Of a stretch of DNA of 64,000 nt, positions 12,167 to 23,749 are shown piece after piece (positions within the stretch are counted from its first letter, which is position 1; every line of letters starts with the position of its first letter). The translations under genes were made by a program, and so were the position numbers. Source of the DNA: Bathynomus jamesi (taxonomy: Eukaryota > Arthropoda > Malacostraca > Isopoda > Cirolanidae); assembly GCA_023014485.1 (NCBI GenBank), contig JAJOZX010001073.1, positions 174,001 through 238,000 on the forward strand. Direction: 5' to 3'. The notes under the pieces were generated by a model. It was not told the DNA's origin. It ran no database searches and was given only the letters and a program-made list of their open reading frames with translations.

Positions 12167-13920
12167 GTAAATTTAATTTAATATAATGTCTCAACGACCC
12201 TTCTTTGTTGAAGGACGTAAAACGGGACAACCAACGTACCAACCAACCAACCAACCAGTTTAAAATAAATAGCTATGTATACGAGTTATCTTATTTATAG
12301 TCATACTTTTCTTCCTAAACTGGCTTATTGCCAGCTTTGATTAGCAAACGAAGGGCTGACAACGTATAAAAAATTTCATACAAACTATTTTTAACAGAAA
12401 TATTAAAGCTCATTTACTTTAAGCTCACGATCCACTTAGATTTTGAGTGCGGATTCACAATTTTTTATCCACTGGCTTTGAATGCGAGGCTCAGAATTTT
12501 GATGGTATGTTAATTTATGGACTAACTGACCTTCCCTTGATTTCACAAAAGGGTAAGAAATTGTACACCTGTACAAAATTTCATTTTTCAAAATAGAGTT
12601 AACTAATATCTTCACTCAGTTATTTTTCACGAATAACTCGTAACTTCGTACGTTACAGCCACTCTGGTTTCACATTTAAAATAAACTTTTAGTATGACAT
12701 GCATTTTTTAGCTTGAAATCGTGACACCGCCGCATGACAGTAAATAGCCGACGATGAAAATGATATCTAAATATCGTTTGCTGTTTGGCGACTGGGAGGT
12801 AGGTCTACGTAGAGTCGTAGACTACAAAGCTACACAGGCTACGCTCACATGCAAACAGTCTAACTTTCGTTGACTTCGTGCAACTGTTTTCGATTTCTTA
12901 AAAAGTTATTAAAATTTAAGTCAAATTTTAACTTTTTCTTAAGCCAACGTTCTCGATTCATCAGAATCTAACGAAAATGGACTAAAACTTTAGTCAGATC
13001 TTAAGTTCTTAAGTCTGATCAAGGACGTGGCTAAAGTATTTTAAGTCGGATTTTTCGAATGTGAACAAACACAGTAAACAAACATACCAGCATTGAAGAC
13101 TCCCCCCCCTCCTGATGGGAACAGCCTTACTGCGGTGGGGTTGGGGCTTGTGTGCCTCGAGGAACTTGTGAGCTGTATCAGAGAGAGACTTGTTCCTCTG
13201 ACAGGGTCTGCCATGTTCGTAGGGGAAGGGCCGGACCAAATAGTTCCCGAGCCTTTTATGGATGTCTATCCTTAACTCCTCTAGCCCGATTCCCAGAAGG
13301 CCAGGCAAAGGCAATGGCCCCCATTTCATTTCAGGAAAGAGGTGGGCTCATTTTTCATGAAGCGATCCTTTGTTCTCTGCATTCCAAGGGTACTCCTATT
13401 CGCAGTTCGCAGTGAAGGTTGATAGGGATCATCCTGGGTTGCGGTCTACATCACTTGCTCTAAACACCTCTTTTTAACTGCAGTTGGCATCATGTAAGGG
13501 TCCACCAGTTACAAGAAAACCCTGCTGTACAGCTTCAAATACCAATGCTCTCTTGACTAATTGGTCACCTGGATAACTCCATTATAGTAGAAATCGAGGT
13601 CGACGTGAACCTGCTAATTTTACTTCCTAGATGAATTTCCTCCCCTAAGCCATCAGATGGATGATACTTCATTTGTGACATTTTATCCCTTATGGAGAAT
13701 AAAAGTTTTTCGTGTGTGATCACCCGTTGTTGCTTTAGCAAATTTAAGAATCTCCCACATTGAGGCGTTTGTGAGGCAAGTAATAAAAAAATGGGTTGAT
13801 CGATGCTTGACCATGCTATGTGGGGCAGTGAAACCAGAGACGTCTCTCTAACGTTGGGGAGGACTACGTATAGGAGTAAATGTTTAAACAAACTCCTGCA
13901 GAGAGAAATTCTTATTGAGT
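12167..13920. other. Intron sequence, no recognised gene
   Basis: Contains a (CCAA)n tract near 12230-12255 and a GC-richer block at about 13080-13900 that looks different from its AT-rich surroundings and may be an old repeat. Open frames there (for example 108 residues on the minus strand at 13565-13891) show no motif that I recognise. Confidence 0.45.
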
Positions 13921-14060
13921 GTCGCCTCTGTGGTAGTATGTCTGAAGTTAGAATACTCGCCTCTCTCTCCTAACAGGCGAAATCTGACCAGTTGGTCGGT
14001 TCGATCACCGTCCACAAGTTTGAGACTTCTCGACAATCGCTAACTGCTGATATCCCACTA
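13921..14060 (+). repeat. tRNA-derived SINE-like fragment
   Basis: GTGGTAGTATGTCTGAAG resembles a degenerate A box. About 60 bp on, GGTCGGTTCGATCACC resembles a B box (GGTTCGATCCC). The spacing and order fit a tRNA-derived pol III promoter head. It is not a functional tRNA, since no acceptor stem can be paired. Confidence 0.4.
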
Positions 14061-15020
14061 TTTAAATAGCATCTTCCTGAGGCTCAACTTCGTCCTACAT
14101 CCTACATCAAAAAGATCTTTTACAGTAACACGAACGTAAAGAGCCCAAAACACTTTCTTATCCCGCTTCATTAAGGAAACAGAAACCTACAGATTATTCC
14201 TTCTATTCTGTACCAATATCTAGTTTTGCATCAGAATCTATTCTTCCGCTAATTGTTGAGAGTAGGGGACTGGCTCCTTCTACTAGCACCTTGCCTGACC
14301 CTCTTGATGCGCAATTGTTTCATATTCATGGAGAATTACAGCCTACTCGGGATGTCTCACCTAAATCCCTGGAGGAAGCGAAAACCTACCCTTCAAATCG
14401 TCCTGTTTCTATATTGGAACTCTCTATACCCCCTCTGTCCTTGATTCCGAATGCAAATCTATAACTCGAGGAGTTTATCATACTTATTTGAGAATTAAAG
14501 TCTGTGTCTGCTGGACACACGCAGATTACTTCTAATTACATCTTCCAATCTGCTTCACTTGGTGACTCTGCCCGAGGTGGATCGGGTTTGTTAATGCACC
14601 ATTCGGTCCTCGTTGTTTCTCTACACTGCACTTTAAATTGAAGTTTGTGGCCGTGTCTTCGACTTTCTCGACTTTATAGAATATGCTTAATATACATATT
14701 CCTCCAGATATTGCCTCAGTCCAAAAGGATCTCGGTGAAATCGTATCCCAAATCCCCCAAACCCTTCTTGCTGTTGAGAGATTTTGACAGTCGTCACTTT
14801 TCATGGGTCGGTGTACTCATGCGGAGATAAATTCGTCAGTGTTCTTGAAGCTCATTGGTGGGTTTGGATGCTGATTGGTGGAAAATTTAAAGCCATATGT
14901 CGGGTGAAAATATAAACGTTTTTTACATATATGCGAAATAATAAATCTATAAATGGTACGGTACTGTTCTTGTAATAATTATTTTACGGAGTACAGAAAA
15001 TTAATATTTGAATATGTAAA
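14061..15020. other. Intron sequence, no recognised gene
   Basis: Small open frames without family motifs; no paired repeats found. Confidence 0.45.
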
Positions 15021-15023
15021 TAC

Positions 15024-15180
15024 GAGGAGTGCTGGAAAGTAATGCCTCCTAATTTATAATTCTGAAACGGGATGAGATATTACAATGAAACAAAAACAGA
15101 TACTTACACTAGACTTTATTCTTCAGTTTGACATAGTTACTTCTCAACATCATCACCTCACTCCAATATCACCATAACGG
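15024..15180. repeat. Possible single mariner-type end
   Basis: ACGAGGAGTGCTGGAAAGTA at the left resembles the class of mariner ends that begin TACGAGG and contain AAAAGTAATG. No partner end could be found, so at most this is a truncated copy. Confidence 0.3.
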
Positions 15181-15529
15181 AAAATTCCTTTTCCTCGCCT
15201 CCCTCACATGGCTGTAAAATTTTCAAACACGTGGGCAAGAACAGACCACAAAGGAACGTTTATTTTACTTCTGTTTCTCGAAAGTGCCCTCCAAATTTGT
15301 AGCGTAACCGAGCCTATAAAAGTGCCAGTCCACTTCAGGTCCCCCACATTTGCCCTCTGATATAATACATATAGTAAATTTTGCAACCTTCCTTCGGAGA
15401 GACAAAAAAAAAAAAATGGTGTCAATAATCCAGCAGGGTTGAAGCACCTTAAACAGAAAAAACAAACAAAACATTTGCCCTCTTCGAGTCTTCACTTCAC
15501 ATCCCGCTCCGTTTCCTTCGTCACGTAAC

Positions 15530-15775
15530 GCCACTCGATCTCAGCCAGCCGGCCGCTTTCTTTCAAAACTCCTTTCAAGTATACACGAAGTTGATAAATA
15601 TAATCAGTCATTGTAATATTGTACAATTACTGTATACATAATTGTTATTTACTGTGAACAAATAATTCATTTACTTTTCTAATAATTAAACGAAAACCAC
15701 AAAGTCATTTCTATCTCCTTATTAAATATTGTTTGTTTGGCTGAAAGGTCAAACTGGTGACCCCAATATCATTTA
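15530..15775 (+). repeat. Possible LTR tail with primer-binding-site-like TGGTGACCCC
   Basis: An AT-rich stretch ending GGTCAAAC is followed by TGGTGACCCC, which resembles the tRNA-Trp-type primer-binding site placed just after the 5' LTR in some metazoan Gypsy-type elements. A similar junction (GGTCAAGCTGGTGGCCCC) stands at 10278. No gag or pol follows either one, so these would be solo or truncated LTR pieces. Confidence 0.3.
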
Positions 15776-16019
15776 ATTTTATTTTACATATTATAGTGGG
15801 CCTACCGTTGGGCCTAAACGGCTAGAGTAATTTACACCAAATTTAGTACACACATTAAGGGAGAACCAGGAAAGGTTTTAGCAACACACCCTGCTCTCCC
15901 AGTCCCCCATAGGTTGTGTTTTGGGGGCTTTTGCTGCGCAAGGCCTAAACCATTAGAGGTACAGTAAAACTAAACATACCTTAAAAAGAGAATTTAATCC
16001 TGCATTTAATGAGAAACAA

Positions 16020-17130
16020 TTAAAACTTGGTGTTCCCGCCATTGGCTTCCAAGACAGCCTGAATTCGCTTTGGGTAGCTTGCCAAAAGTGACGTGAATAG
16101 ATCTTGATCGTTACGCAAATTTGCTAAAACAGTTTCAATGTGTTGCGTCATTGTATCCTTCGAAAATCGATTTGCTGCAGGTTCTTGAAACAAGAGACAT
16201 TCAACCTCGTCCTTTATAACTGATTCAATGTGTTCACAGACGTTCAGGTCAGGAGAATTTCCTGGCCATTCTTCATTTCCAAAGAAATCGATCTCATGGT
16301 TCCGCAACAATGTTGAGTGGCTAATGCCTTAAAGCAGGGGGCTTATCGTGCAGAAGTGGTGACCTGATCGACATCCATAAACATTGTTTGGGTTTCTAGA
16401 AAAGGAATGACATGCTGGGATCGAATAATATCACGAAAATACTGTCCATCCCAACTCTGACTATTTGGCTTCAGCACCCACATGAGCTTCTTTGCAGTGA
16501 ACAAAACAAACACACCAACACAGTCTGGACTTTTTAATAATTCGCGATAATGTTCATTGTCATCGATTTCATCTGGTATTGTGGCCTACACTCGATCATT
16601 TTGGTAGTTAAGCCAACGTGTTACGTAAACAAAAAATTCATCGGAGACAACTAAATGCATGAAATCATCCACATCCCAATCTTCAAGATAATGGGCAAAC
16701 CACATTCTGTCATCGATGTTAAGTTGAGTTTTTCTTGGCTTTGGAAGTTCATGCCAAGGCTTTAAACCTTGCCTATGGCGGTACAGTCGAATGATCACAC
16801 CACTAACGATCTTTCCTCTCAACACTTCGATCTCTCTAGAAAGTTTAGCACAGCTGTTTTTCCGCTTCCGCGTACCGCTTTCAATGATGTCCTTTGTTTC
16901 CTGAGAGAGTGGCAAATTTGGGCGCCAGATTTGGTTCTATCCATTTCACATTCATCCAAAGTTTTACTCCAATTTCTTTTGACGAAGTCCTCACTTCTTC
17001 GCAACTTTTTGGCAACCCATGAACGTGTTATAAAGGTGGCTCCAGCATCACGAGCTTCCCGAAATGTTATTGCTCGTATGCGATCTATCACACGTTGCCT
17101 CTCCGAATCACCAATTAATTGAGAAGCCAT
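16020..17130 (-). pseudogene. Tc1/IS630-type transposase, broken
   Basis: Reading right to left: N-terminal helix-turn-helix region from MASQLIGDSERQRV (17130) through WVAKKLRRSEDFVKRNW; then a second segment (16586-16915) with SREIEVLRGKIVSGVIIRLY and the first catalytic block LVVSDEFFVYV; then a C-terminal segment (16020-16310) with EEWPGNSPDLNVCEHIE, the third catalytic block of Tc1 transposases. The middle around 16320-16580 is readable only in pieces. At least two frameshifts make it inactive. A second, unrelated IS630-type element is inserted 4 bp upstream of its start codon. Confidence 0.7.
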
Positions 17131-17134
17131 TATA

Positions 17135-17921
17135 CAGTGTGTCCGTAAAGTCATGGTGGGATTTTAAATAGCTATATTATTGCAACGAAACATGATAATG
17201 AGATGAAACAATGCCAAATTTAAGAACAACTCTCAAAGTTGTATCTTGTAGTTAGTCTAGGCTAAGCTTAACCTTTATCTCGTAGTTAGTCTAGGCTGTC
17301 CACATGCCTATGTTGAACATGAGCGTAATAGCCCGAAAGTTAATGTGTGGTGTGCTCTAGCACGAGATCGAGTGATTGGCCCATTTTTCTTCGCGGAACC
17401 CACTGTGACGTCACACAACTACCTCGCTATGTTGGAACATTTTGCAGTACCCCAATTTATTGACAATAATGTCATCTTTCAGCAAGATGGTGCTCCTCCG
17501 CACTATGCCAACGTTGTTCGAGAATTCCTTAATGAAAAATTTCCACAGAGATGGATAGGAAGAGGAGGATGGAAGCCATGGCCTCCACGCTCTCCGGACC
17601 TGACACCTTTGGACTTTTATTTGTGGGGTTACGTCAAGCAAAGCGTGTACAGTGTACCCATTAGGGATATTCATCACTTGCACGAGCGAATCACGGAAGC
17701 TATCGCATCCGTCACTCCTGATGTTCTTGGGCGTGTGTGGCTGGAATTGAATCACCGCCTAGATGTCTGCAGGGCTACCAGAGGAGCCCATATCGAACTA
17801 CGTTAAATAAAGTTATTCTTTTAGAGTTGTTCTTCAATTTGCCTTTTTTTCATCTCATTATCATGTTTCGTTGCAATAATATAGCTATTTAAAATCCCAC
17901 CATGACTTTACGGACACACTG
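17135..17921 (+). mobile_element. IS630/mariner-type element, internally deleted, TA duplication
   Basis: Both ends begin CAGTGTGTCCGTAAAGTC, and about 100 bp are inverted at the two ends (17135-17235 and 17820-17921). TA flanks each side (17133-17134 and 17922-17923). The element is 787 bp and keeps only the C-terminal half of its transposase, in a single open frame, so it depends on a helper. Confidence 0.9.
17345..17806 (+). CDS. IS630-type transposase, C-terminal catalytic half
   Basis: An uninterrupted 153-codon frame. VWCALARDRVIGPFFF is the block after the first catalytic residue, FQQDGAPPHY carries the second Asp, and PPRSPDLTPLDFYLWGYVK carries the third. The spacing between second and third Asp is about 36 residues. 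The helix-turn-helix DNA-binding N-terminus and the first catalytic Asp are missing, so the product cannot be a complete transposase. The frame stops at a TAA just before the right inverted repeat, in the expected position for the normal C-terminus. Confidence 0.8.
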   Translation: MWCALARDRVIGPFFFAEPTVTSHNYLAMLEHFAVPQFIDNNVIFQQDGAPPHYANVVREFLNEKFPQRWIGRGGWKPWPPRSPDLTPLDFYLWGYVKQSVYSVPIRDIHHLHERITEAIASVTPDVLGRVWLELNHRLDVCRATRGAHIELR

Positions 17922-18065
17922 TACAGTATTATCACTTTATCAGCTAGAGTAATTTTAATACCTGCAATAAATAAAGAATTTTATATATTTTTATAATCAC
18001 TAAGAACTATTTCGATATAAGTAAACATGTAAGCTGCAAATGGGGGGTCTAAGGTTTTTGGAACC

Positions 18066-18068
<3 letters not shown>

Positions 18069-18118
<50 letters not shown>
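18069..18118. repeat. (TA)n microsatellite
   Basis: About 25 TA units. Confidence 0.95.
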
Positions 18119-18122
<4 letters not shown>

Positions 18123-18255
18123 CTGAGTAATAGTTGGATGGGAAACCGTCCTCTGCGCCCAGATTATGTAGCGACCCGTCGTTCAGATCCCACGTAACGC
18201 TGTAGGTCCCTTCCGTCATATGACCTTAGTTGTTGCGAAGGAGGTTAAACAACCC
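18119..18255 (+). repeat. 5S rRNA-derived SINE-like fragment
   Basis: TAATAGTTGGATGGGAAACCG resembles the internal control region of 5S rRNA (TTAGTACTTGGATGGGTGACCG), and GCTGTAGG follows some way on as at the 3' end of 5S genes. The rest is not 5S. This fits a SINE3-type (5S-derived) relic, with low certainty. Confidence 0.4.
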
Positions 18256-19238
18256 AAATGAAAAAAAATTTATATATATATATATAAACAAAGTGAGCGT
18301 ATTAGTAGTAGAAATTTATCTCTAATTTGCAGAAGGTATTTTTTGGTTCTGCTAGAGAGCCTGGCGTAGCCACCTACTGCAGCCCGAGAGTTGACCCTCA
18401 TTTAGGTGTTGACCACATTTATGCATCTTATCCCCTCGCGGCCTCTTTAACGAGGTTAATCCTATCAGTAAATTTTATGATTTTCATGGCTGAAAGTTTT
18501 CTTTTCAAAATCTCTTGTATGAAATTATTGTTTTAAGGTGGGCCGACTAGATAGTGGTAGGCTTCAGTTATAGTATGAAATAGTCTGTTAACGTACTATA
18601 GTACTTATATCTTAACTTAAAAAAACCGTCAAGACGAAGGAGCCGACCGAGTTTGAACATCAGTTTACCTCTCCCAACCTGACCCCTTAAGTATAATATT
18701 AATGCGAAAATATAATAACTAAAACGACATTAGCTCTATGTCATAACTGAAAAGAACCCTTCCAAATTATTTCCAAAATTGTTATAGATTTATAAGCTAA
18801 AGAAAATTTTCATAATATCTAGTAAACCCCGCGAGAGACTGCCAATTTCTTTTACTGCAGTGTCGATTTAATGTGAACGAAGTAGCCATTTTACCAGGGC
18901 AAAGTCAACCTTATCCCATCTAAATAATATAAAATTTATGGCCGAATTTTATATACTTCTACGAAATGCAGAGGAGACACAGTCGTACATTTATGAAAGA
19001 AACTAGAACCATGAAATAGCGTCACGCCTTAAGCTACGGCAAGTCAAAATCTGTAAACTGTATTTAAAATCTAAGCGTAAATGTTAAGCTTGTCCTGGTT
19101 TGTAAAATTCTGTCCAAAAATTGTTTGTATGAAATTATTTGCATGTTATAATGCAAACATGGCGTGACTAGATATAATTAAGCTTTGATTAGTTTCAGCT
19201 GATGTAACAAAGTAATCATGTTTCTTTTTTATCACCAG
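18256..19238. other. Intron sequence, no recognised element
   Basis: AT-rich. It ends in a T-rich acceptor tract and CACCAG before the DM13 terminal exon. Confidence 0.5.
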
Positions 19239-19480
19239 ACGCCATTTTTGTAATGGGAAGTGGTTACAAAAATTCCGACGGTCACCAAATACCCAATGAG
19301 AGGGGGTCAGTAGCCCCTCTGGGTAAATACAACAGAAAAAACTTGTCCTTGAAACTACCCAAGAGCTCCAAAGGTACGCACATCCAGTACTTCGGTATTT
19401 GGTCTCCAACCGAAGGAATGATTACGAGTGTGACTTTCCCTCACGACATGCGCGTTCCACCCTCTTTGAACTCGCTCTGA
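19239..19480 (+). CDS. DM13-domain gene, terminal exon (second DM13 domain)
   Basis: The exon starts after TTTTTTATCACCAG (AG at 19237-19238). Its first two bases AC complete the Asp codon begun by the G at 12166. It reads DAIFVMGSG, then IPNERGSVAPLGKYNRKNLS, then HIQYFGIWSPTEGM, and ends RVPPSLNSL and TGA. This is the rest of a second DM13 domain: D-A-x-F-x-x-G-x-G, I-P-[DN]-E-x-G, L-x-x-Y and the I-W block. In this domain the usual W-x-S-V-W-C-R-x-F is replaced by Y-F-G-I-W-S, so the Cys is missing. In Skeletor a DOMON domain follows; here the reading frame stops right after DM13, so this is a short DM13-only protein or isoform. Confidence 0.85.
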
Positions 19481-20395
19481 GGAAACAAATTCAACACAAA
19501 CAAGACGTTTCATGCGAAATTTGTTTTTAACTGCAAATGTTGCCATGCATGCCAACGCGCGATCTCCAATCAAATTAATTTACATTAATATTATAGGATC
19601 TCATTAAAAGGAGCATGTTCCGTGGTTTTCTAATCGTAAAAGTTTTTGTTTTTTTACAAATTAAATTTGTAAAATGTATCAGCCAAATTAATTATTTATG
19701 ATTATGAATTATTCAAACACTTATCACTTACTGTTGGAAGTTATATAACGAAAATAATATAGAAAGTATTGTACTGTACCATACAAGAAAAATAATATAA
19801 ATAAGTTTTGTTTTATATTTTAGACTATAAGAATTTAGGCCTATTGGCTGTAGTTGGTATATGTTAACTGTTGATTGCTTATTTTAACAGAGGTAGGCCT
19901 TTGAATTTTTAAGTGTTAATTAATTTCGTAGTTAGCTAACATGGATAATTATAGAATTCCTTGTTCCGTAGTTTGCGCCTTCCACACTATATGAATACTC
20001 AAAACCTCCATGTAAGAATGTAATTTTCAGTTAAATGAAGTATATTTGTAAAATCTTATTTATTCCTACCCATATCACTGGAAATAAGTTATAGTTCCTT
20101 CATCTATGCTGATCAATAACTTGACAGAATGAAGGATAAAGTAAAAATATTGCGAATTTTGAAACATTTGCAAGCAGAAAGTTTCTCACCGTAGGCTTCT
20201 TTTTTAAATGAGTTCAAAGCACTTCATTCACTGCTGTGTAGGAACAGTTACAGATTTATGTGGAGATCAGGATGAGAAGAAAGAAGTAATCTAAGAGAAC
20301 GAATGTTAGAAAATCTAGAAGAGGAAGGGCCATTATTTTCACAAAGAGATTCGATAACTAAACTGATTAACGCAGTATTGCTTGTATATATTAGG
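19481..20395. other. 3' flank of the DM13 gene
   Basis: AT-rich sequence expected to hold the 3' UTR. I did not find an unambiguous AATAAA signal with a clear downstream element, so no polyadenylation site is called. Confidence 0.4.
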
Positions 20396-20399
20396 TTAT

Positions 20400-20690
20400 T
20401 GTATATACCAGGTGCACCACAGAATTGTCCCTATTTCTAAATAAATGTTCTACGCTAAAAAAAGGAATCTAGACACAAAGATAAATGCAATAGGTTTCTA
20501 AGCAGTGTGTGGAGGTGCTCCATCCTGCTGAAACCATTGTGAATCTGGGGTAATGCAGCTATTTCTTTATGGGACAAACTACAGTAATTAGTTGTGGTAA
20601 GTAAAAATCTTGTAGCATCTGACGATATGAATTTTGCGTTACCATTCAAAGAAGTACGGACAGGGACGTGGCAACTGGGAGGGGGCAAGG
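20400..20690 (-). pseudogene. IS630-type transposase relic
   Basis: On the minus strand at about 20500-20545 one frame reads WFQQDGAPPHTA, the second catalytic block of IS630/mariner transposases. Upstream, in another frame, LNGNAKF matches the F-x-L-[ND]-G-x-[VA]-[NK] block after the first catalytic residue. TACCAGGTGCACCA at 20406 may be one terminal repeat. Short and badly decayed. Confidence 0.5.
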
Positions 20691-21298
20691 AGTGATGACT
20701 GCCCCGACCCCCATGAACACTCGCAAAAATATTGCAAACCTACCTTACAGAATTGGTAGCAAACTGTACGATACGGTCTGTACTGTCCGTACGCACCATT
20801 GAAATCCTTATACATTCACTGTGCACAAGACTAATGAAAAGTTAAAAGCCTTTTGTTTTTTGGCTACTTTGCTATCCACTCGCCCTGTGGAATCTGCTCA
20901 ATGTTTTTTGCGTTTTGTGTAGTGTTGTGTTCTGAAATTAGTTCTTATATTATGCAGTTTCAGATTTAAATCGTTGAGTAATAATATATGATTAAATTAA
21001 GAAGTGGACGTTCATTAACTGAATAAATATTTGTTTACAAATCTGTCATGTATGACGAGGCCTCCAATCGCTTATATTAAGCTAGGCTATGCCAATTTCG
21101 GAAAGTTGCAAGGTAAGAGTGAGATTAGTTTATGTTATGTCATGTGTTCTTTTGATTGTTATGAAAATGAAAATGTTTATTGGCAGACTATAGTCCATGT
21201 TATATAGTACATCGAGCCAAGTTGTGCATTTTTTAGTTTTGAGTTACTAGGTTGTTAAAGTTTTGAGTTAAGTTTCTTGGAAAAATTTAGGGTATTTC

Positions 21299-21870
21299 TT
21301 TACTATTACACCGGTCTCCGGTAGAAAGTTTTAAAAGCTGGTTTTCAATGTTTTTCAATGTGCTGAATTAAAAAATTATACTCATTTCCGTCGCAAATGA
21401 TTTGTTAAAAGAGTTATTGAAGCTTAAACTCTAACGGGAAAAGGGTAAAAAAATGGCGCTTCCACTGATTTTAATTTGAATCGGTTAGTGGACATGGATT
21501 TTATAATTTTGGATAACGTTAGGGGTTAGGTTAGGTTAGGTTAGGTTTGCTTAAGTTGTTTTAGGTTCGGCCAATTTTGAAGGTGAAATTTATGTTTTTC
21601 CTATGGTTTTTGATGTGTTTTATATTAAGCTGACTCTCAAAATCTTCGGAAACCACTCGTTTTTGTGATTCTCCCCACCCAAAAACTCCCGGTTCCCACT
21701 GGGGGTCTCCCAAGTAAAAAAGGGTAGAAAGTTTTAAAAGCTTTAAACTTCAATAACTCTTTAACAAATCATTTGCGACGGAAATGAGTATAATTTTTTA
21801 ATTCAGCACACTGAAAAACATTGAAAACTAGCTTTTAAAACTTTCTACCGGAGACCGGTGTAATAGTAAA
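21299..21870. mobile_element. MITE with ~130-bp inverted repeats and a (TTAGG)n core
   Basis: 21299-21430 (TTTACTATTACACCGGTCTC onward) is repeated inverted at 21742-21870 with few changes. The ~310-bp loop has no coding capacity and contains four TTAGG units at 21526-21548. The tips TTTACTATTAC/GTAATAGTAAA are themselves complementary. The target duplication is not clear. Confidence 0.85.
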
Positions 21871-22130
21871 TATTTACCAAATTTAGTTAATTTTATTTCT
21901 TGGGTAAAGATGCAGTTTCACGGCTCTAAATTTTTTCCCCGCAGTCGCGGAGAAATACAAAACACTATTGTTTACGTTGCAGACGAGTATTTTGTATTCT
22001 TCCGCGACTTTGGGAAAGAAATTTAGATGGAACCATGAAAATGAACCAGAAATTGATCGAACCTAACCTAACCTACTAAGTGCATTATTACATCGTACCC
22101 TAACTAACTGACCCACATGTTGTACATACC

Positions 22131-22381
22131 TTAAGTATATCCTGGGTTGTAAAGTTTGGCAGCAGCTAGCAGAAAAGTATGAAAACAGTCGCCGGGATCA
22201 GGGTGCACCTTGAGGAACGGAGAACGAGCGAGATATCCCAAATAAAAGTTCTTACATCCGTACTTGGGTATTAAGGCTTTAAGGTCCCTCCAGCTACGTT
22301 CAATGTTCGGGGTATGGGCCTTTGTAACTGGATCTATGAAATTATAGGTGTGGTTCACAGTTAAGTGGTGAAATCCCTGTT
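22131..22381 (-). CDS. Merlin transposase, C-terminal part
   Basis: Reads LTVNHTYNFIDPVTKAHT then NIERSWRDLKALIPKYG, the conserved end of Merlin transposases in which the Glu of N-I-E-R-x-W is the third catalytic residue. It continues to a normal stop at 22131. It is separated from the rest of the gene only by the hAT at 22390-23741; no further stops or frameshifts are apparent. Confidence 0.85.
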
Positions 22382-22389
22382 CATTTAAG

Positions 22390-23741
22390 CAGTGACGTGC
22401 ACAGACTTTCAGAAGGGCAGGGGCTCAGTTGAAAAAAGGGCACTCTCCTAACATTTTTAAAAATGAAATCCGCAATGCCATATAGGCTATATATATGTAT
22501 ACACACACACAGAAAAATTTTAAAATTGTATGTGGTAAATATTCTTAAATTCCATTAAATTCAATGCATTATTTTTGTATATAAAGCTGATTAAAGAAAA
22601 TAAATGAAAATTTGTTGTAAAAAGGCATGTTTTTATTGCAAGATTTTCAAAAGATATGAAGATATTGAAATATTGGAGTGTATTTACAATTATTATTCAA
22701 TTTTACTTATATTGACTTTTAGCTTGCTCATCATATAAATTACAGTATTCTGCTGTATATACATTTAAATATGGAATAATATGAAACTATAAATTAAAGA
22801 TTTATAGAAATATATTGTGGGCTATTTAATATGATGGCCACAGCTCTTAAGTAGCAATAGAAAAATATTGATTCTTATCAGGAAAATACAAAAGCAAAAA
22901 TTATATTCTTAATCATCTACAATGAAATGCATACTGAAGAATAAGGAAGCCAACATGTTTAATAAATCATAATAGCAGTCTCCTGTTGGCCATGCGCTTG
23001 AAAATGTTTATCACTTCTTCATTATCAACAGGGATGTCTTTCTCAATGCTAAGCAGCATGAGATCGGAGAGTCTTTCTTCTCCACACAGGCTCCGCAGTT
23101 TATGCTTAACTAACTTGAGCTTGGAAAAGGAGCGCTCCACAGTTGCTGTTGTTACTGGAAGTGTTGCATAAATTTTAAGCAACTCATACATAATTGGGAA
23201 GACAAAATGGGCATCGTTTTCCTTGAAACAATTGAGGGTGGATCTCAGATCATTTTTTGGCAGTGAGTAGGCTGAGTGAAATATCCTCAATTCTGTCAAA
23301 AGTTTGTCTTCCTTTTTTGGAGTAATGTCACACTGCTTTGGATTCCAACTTACCATAATTATCAGTGAGAAATCACTAGTTAGCTTAGGTTAACGTAAAA
23401 TAAACAAACAGTAAACAATACACCCACATACCCGAGAGACGCAATCAACAGTGAACAGCTGCAGTCAGTGTTACCACTAGGGACGCCCTCCCTGATTGAC
23501 AAAATAATAGTAACGGTATGTTAAATTTATTATTCTAATAAAAAAATCATAGATCAAAGTAATTCCAGTTTTGAAAATCTGTTGAAGTAGCAGTAACTAA
23601 ATAAAAATATAACTAATTAATTCAAATTTATGTCGAATCAATATATTTATGAATTTTGACTAAAAGGGCACCTTTGATATGAAGAAGAAAAAGGGCAGGG
23701 GCTCAAGCACCCCAAGCCCCCCCCCCCTGTGCACGTGCCTG
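22390..23741 (-). mobile_element. hAT element with perfect 8-bp duplication CATTTAAG
   Basis: The left end CAGTGACGTGCACAG and the right end (reverse complement CAGGCACGTGCACAG) are hAT-like. CATTTAAG flanks both sides exactly (22382-22389 and 23742-23749). The 1352-bp element keeps the 3' part of a hAT transposase on the minus strand. Confidence 0.92.
22967..23356 (-). CDS. hAT transposase, C-terminal dimerisation region
   Basis: A single 129-codon frame. LPVTTATVERSFSKLKLVKH and EERLSDLMLLSIE are the hallmark of the hAT C-terminal dimerisation domain in the ZMYM1-like group, which usually has T-x-A-x-x-E-R-x-F-S-x-L. The DDE core and zinc finger are absent, so this is a deletion derivative rather than a complete transposase. 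The frame ends RMANRRLLL and a stop near the left half of the element. Confidence 0.85.
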   Translation of the reverse strand: MVSWNPKQCDITPKKEDKLLTELRIFHSAYSLPKNDLRSTLNCFKENDAHFVFPIMYELLKIYATLPVTTATVERSFSKLKLVKHKLRSLCGEERLSDLMLLSIEKDIPVDNEEVINIFKRMANRRLLL

Positions 23742-23749
23742 CATTTAAG

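Noticed and set aside
13565..13891. 108-codon minus-strand frame
   Set aside because: No recognisable domain, no splice context, no supporting homologous copy in the window.
15204..15534. Two overlapping minus-strand frames
   Set aside because: Low complexity (Phe/Leu-rich) and no motif; more likely part of a degraded LTR.
18119..18255. Possible intact 5S rRNA gene
   Set aside because: Only ~25-40 bp resemble 5S; the rest does not fold or align.
20655..20720. CAGGGACGTGGCAACTGGGAG as a hAT end
   Set aside because: No matching inverted partner or 8-bp duplication found nearby.
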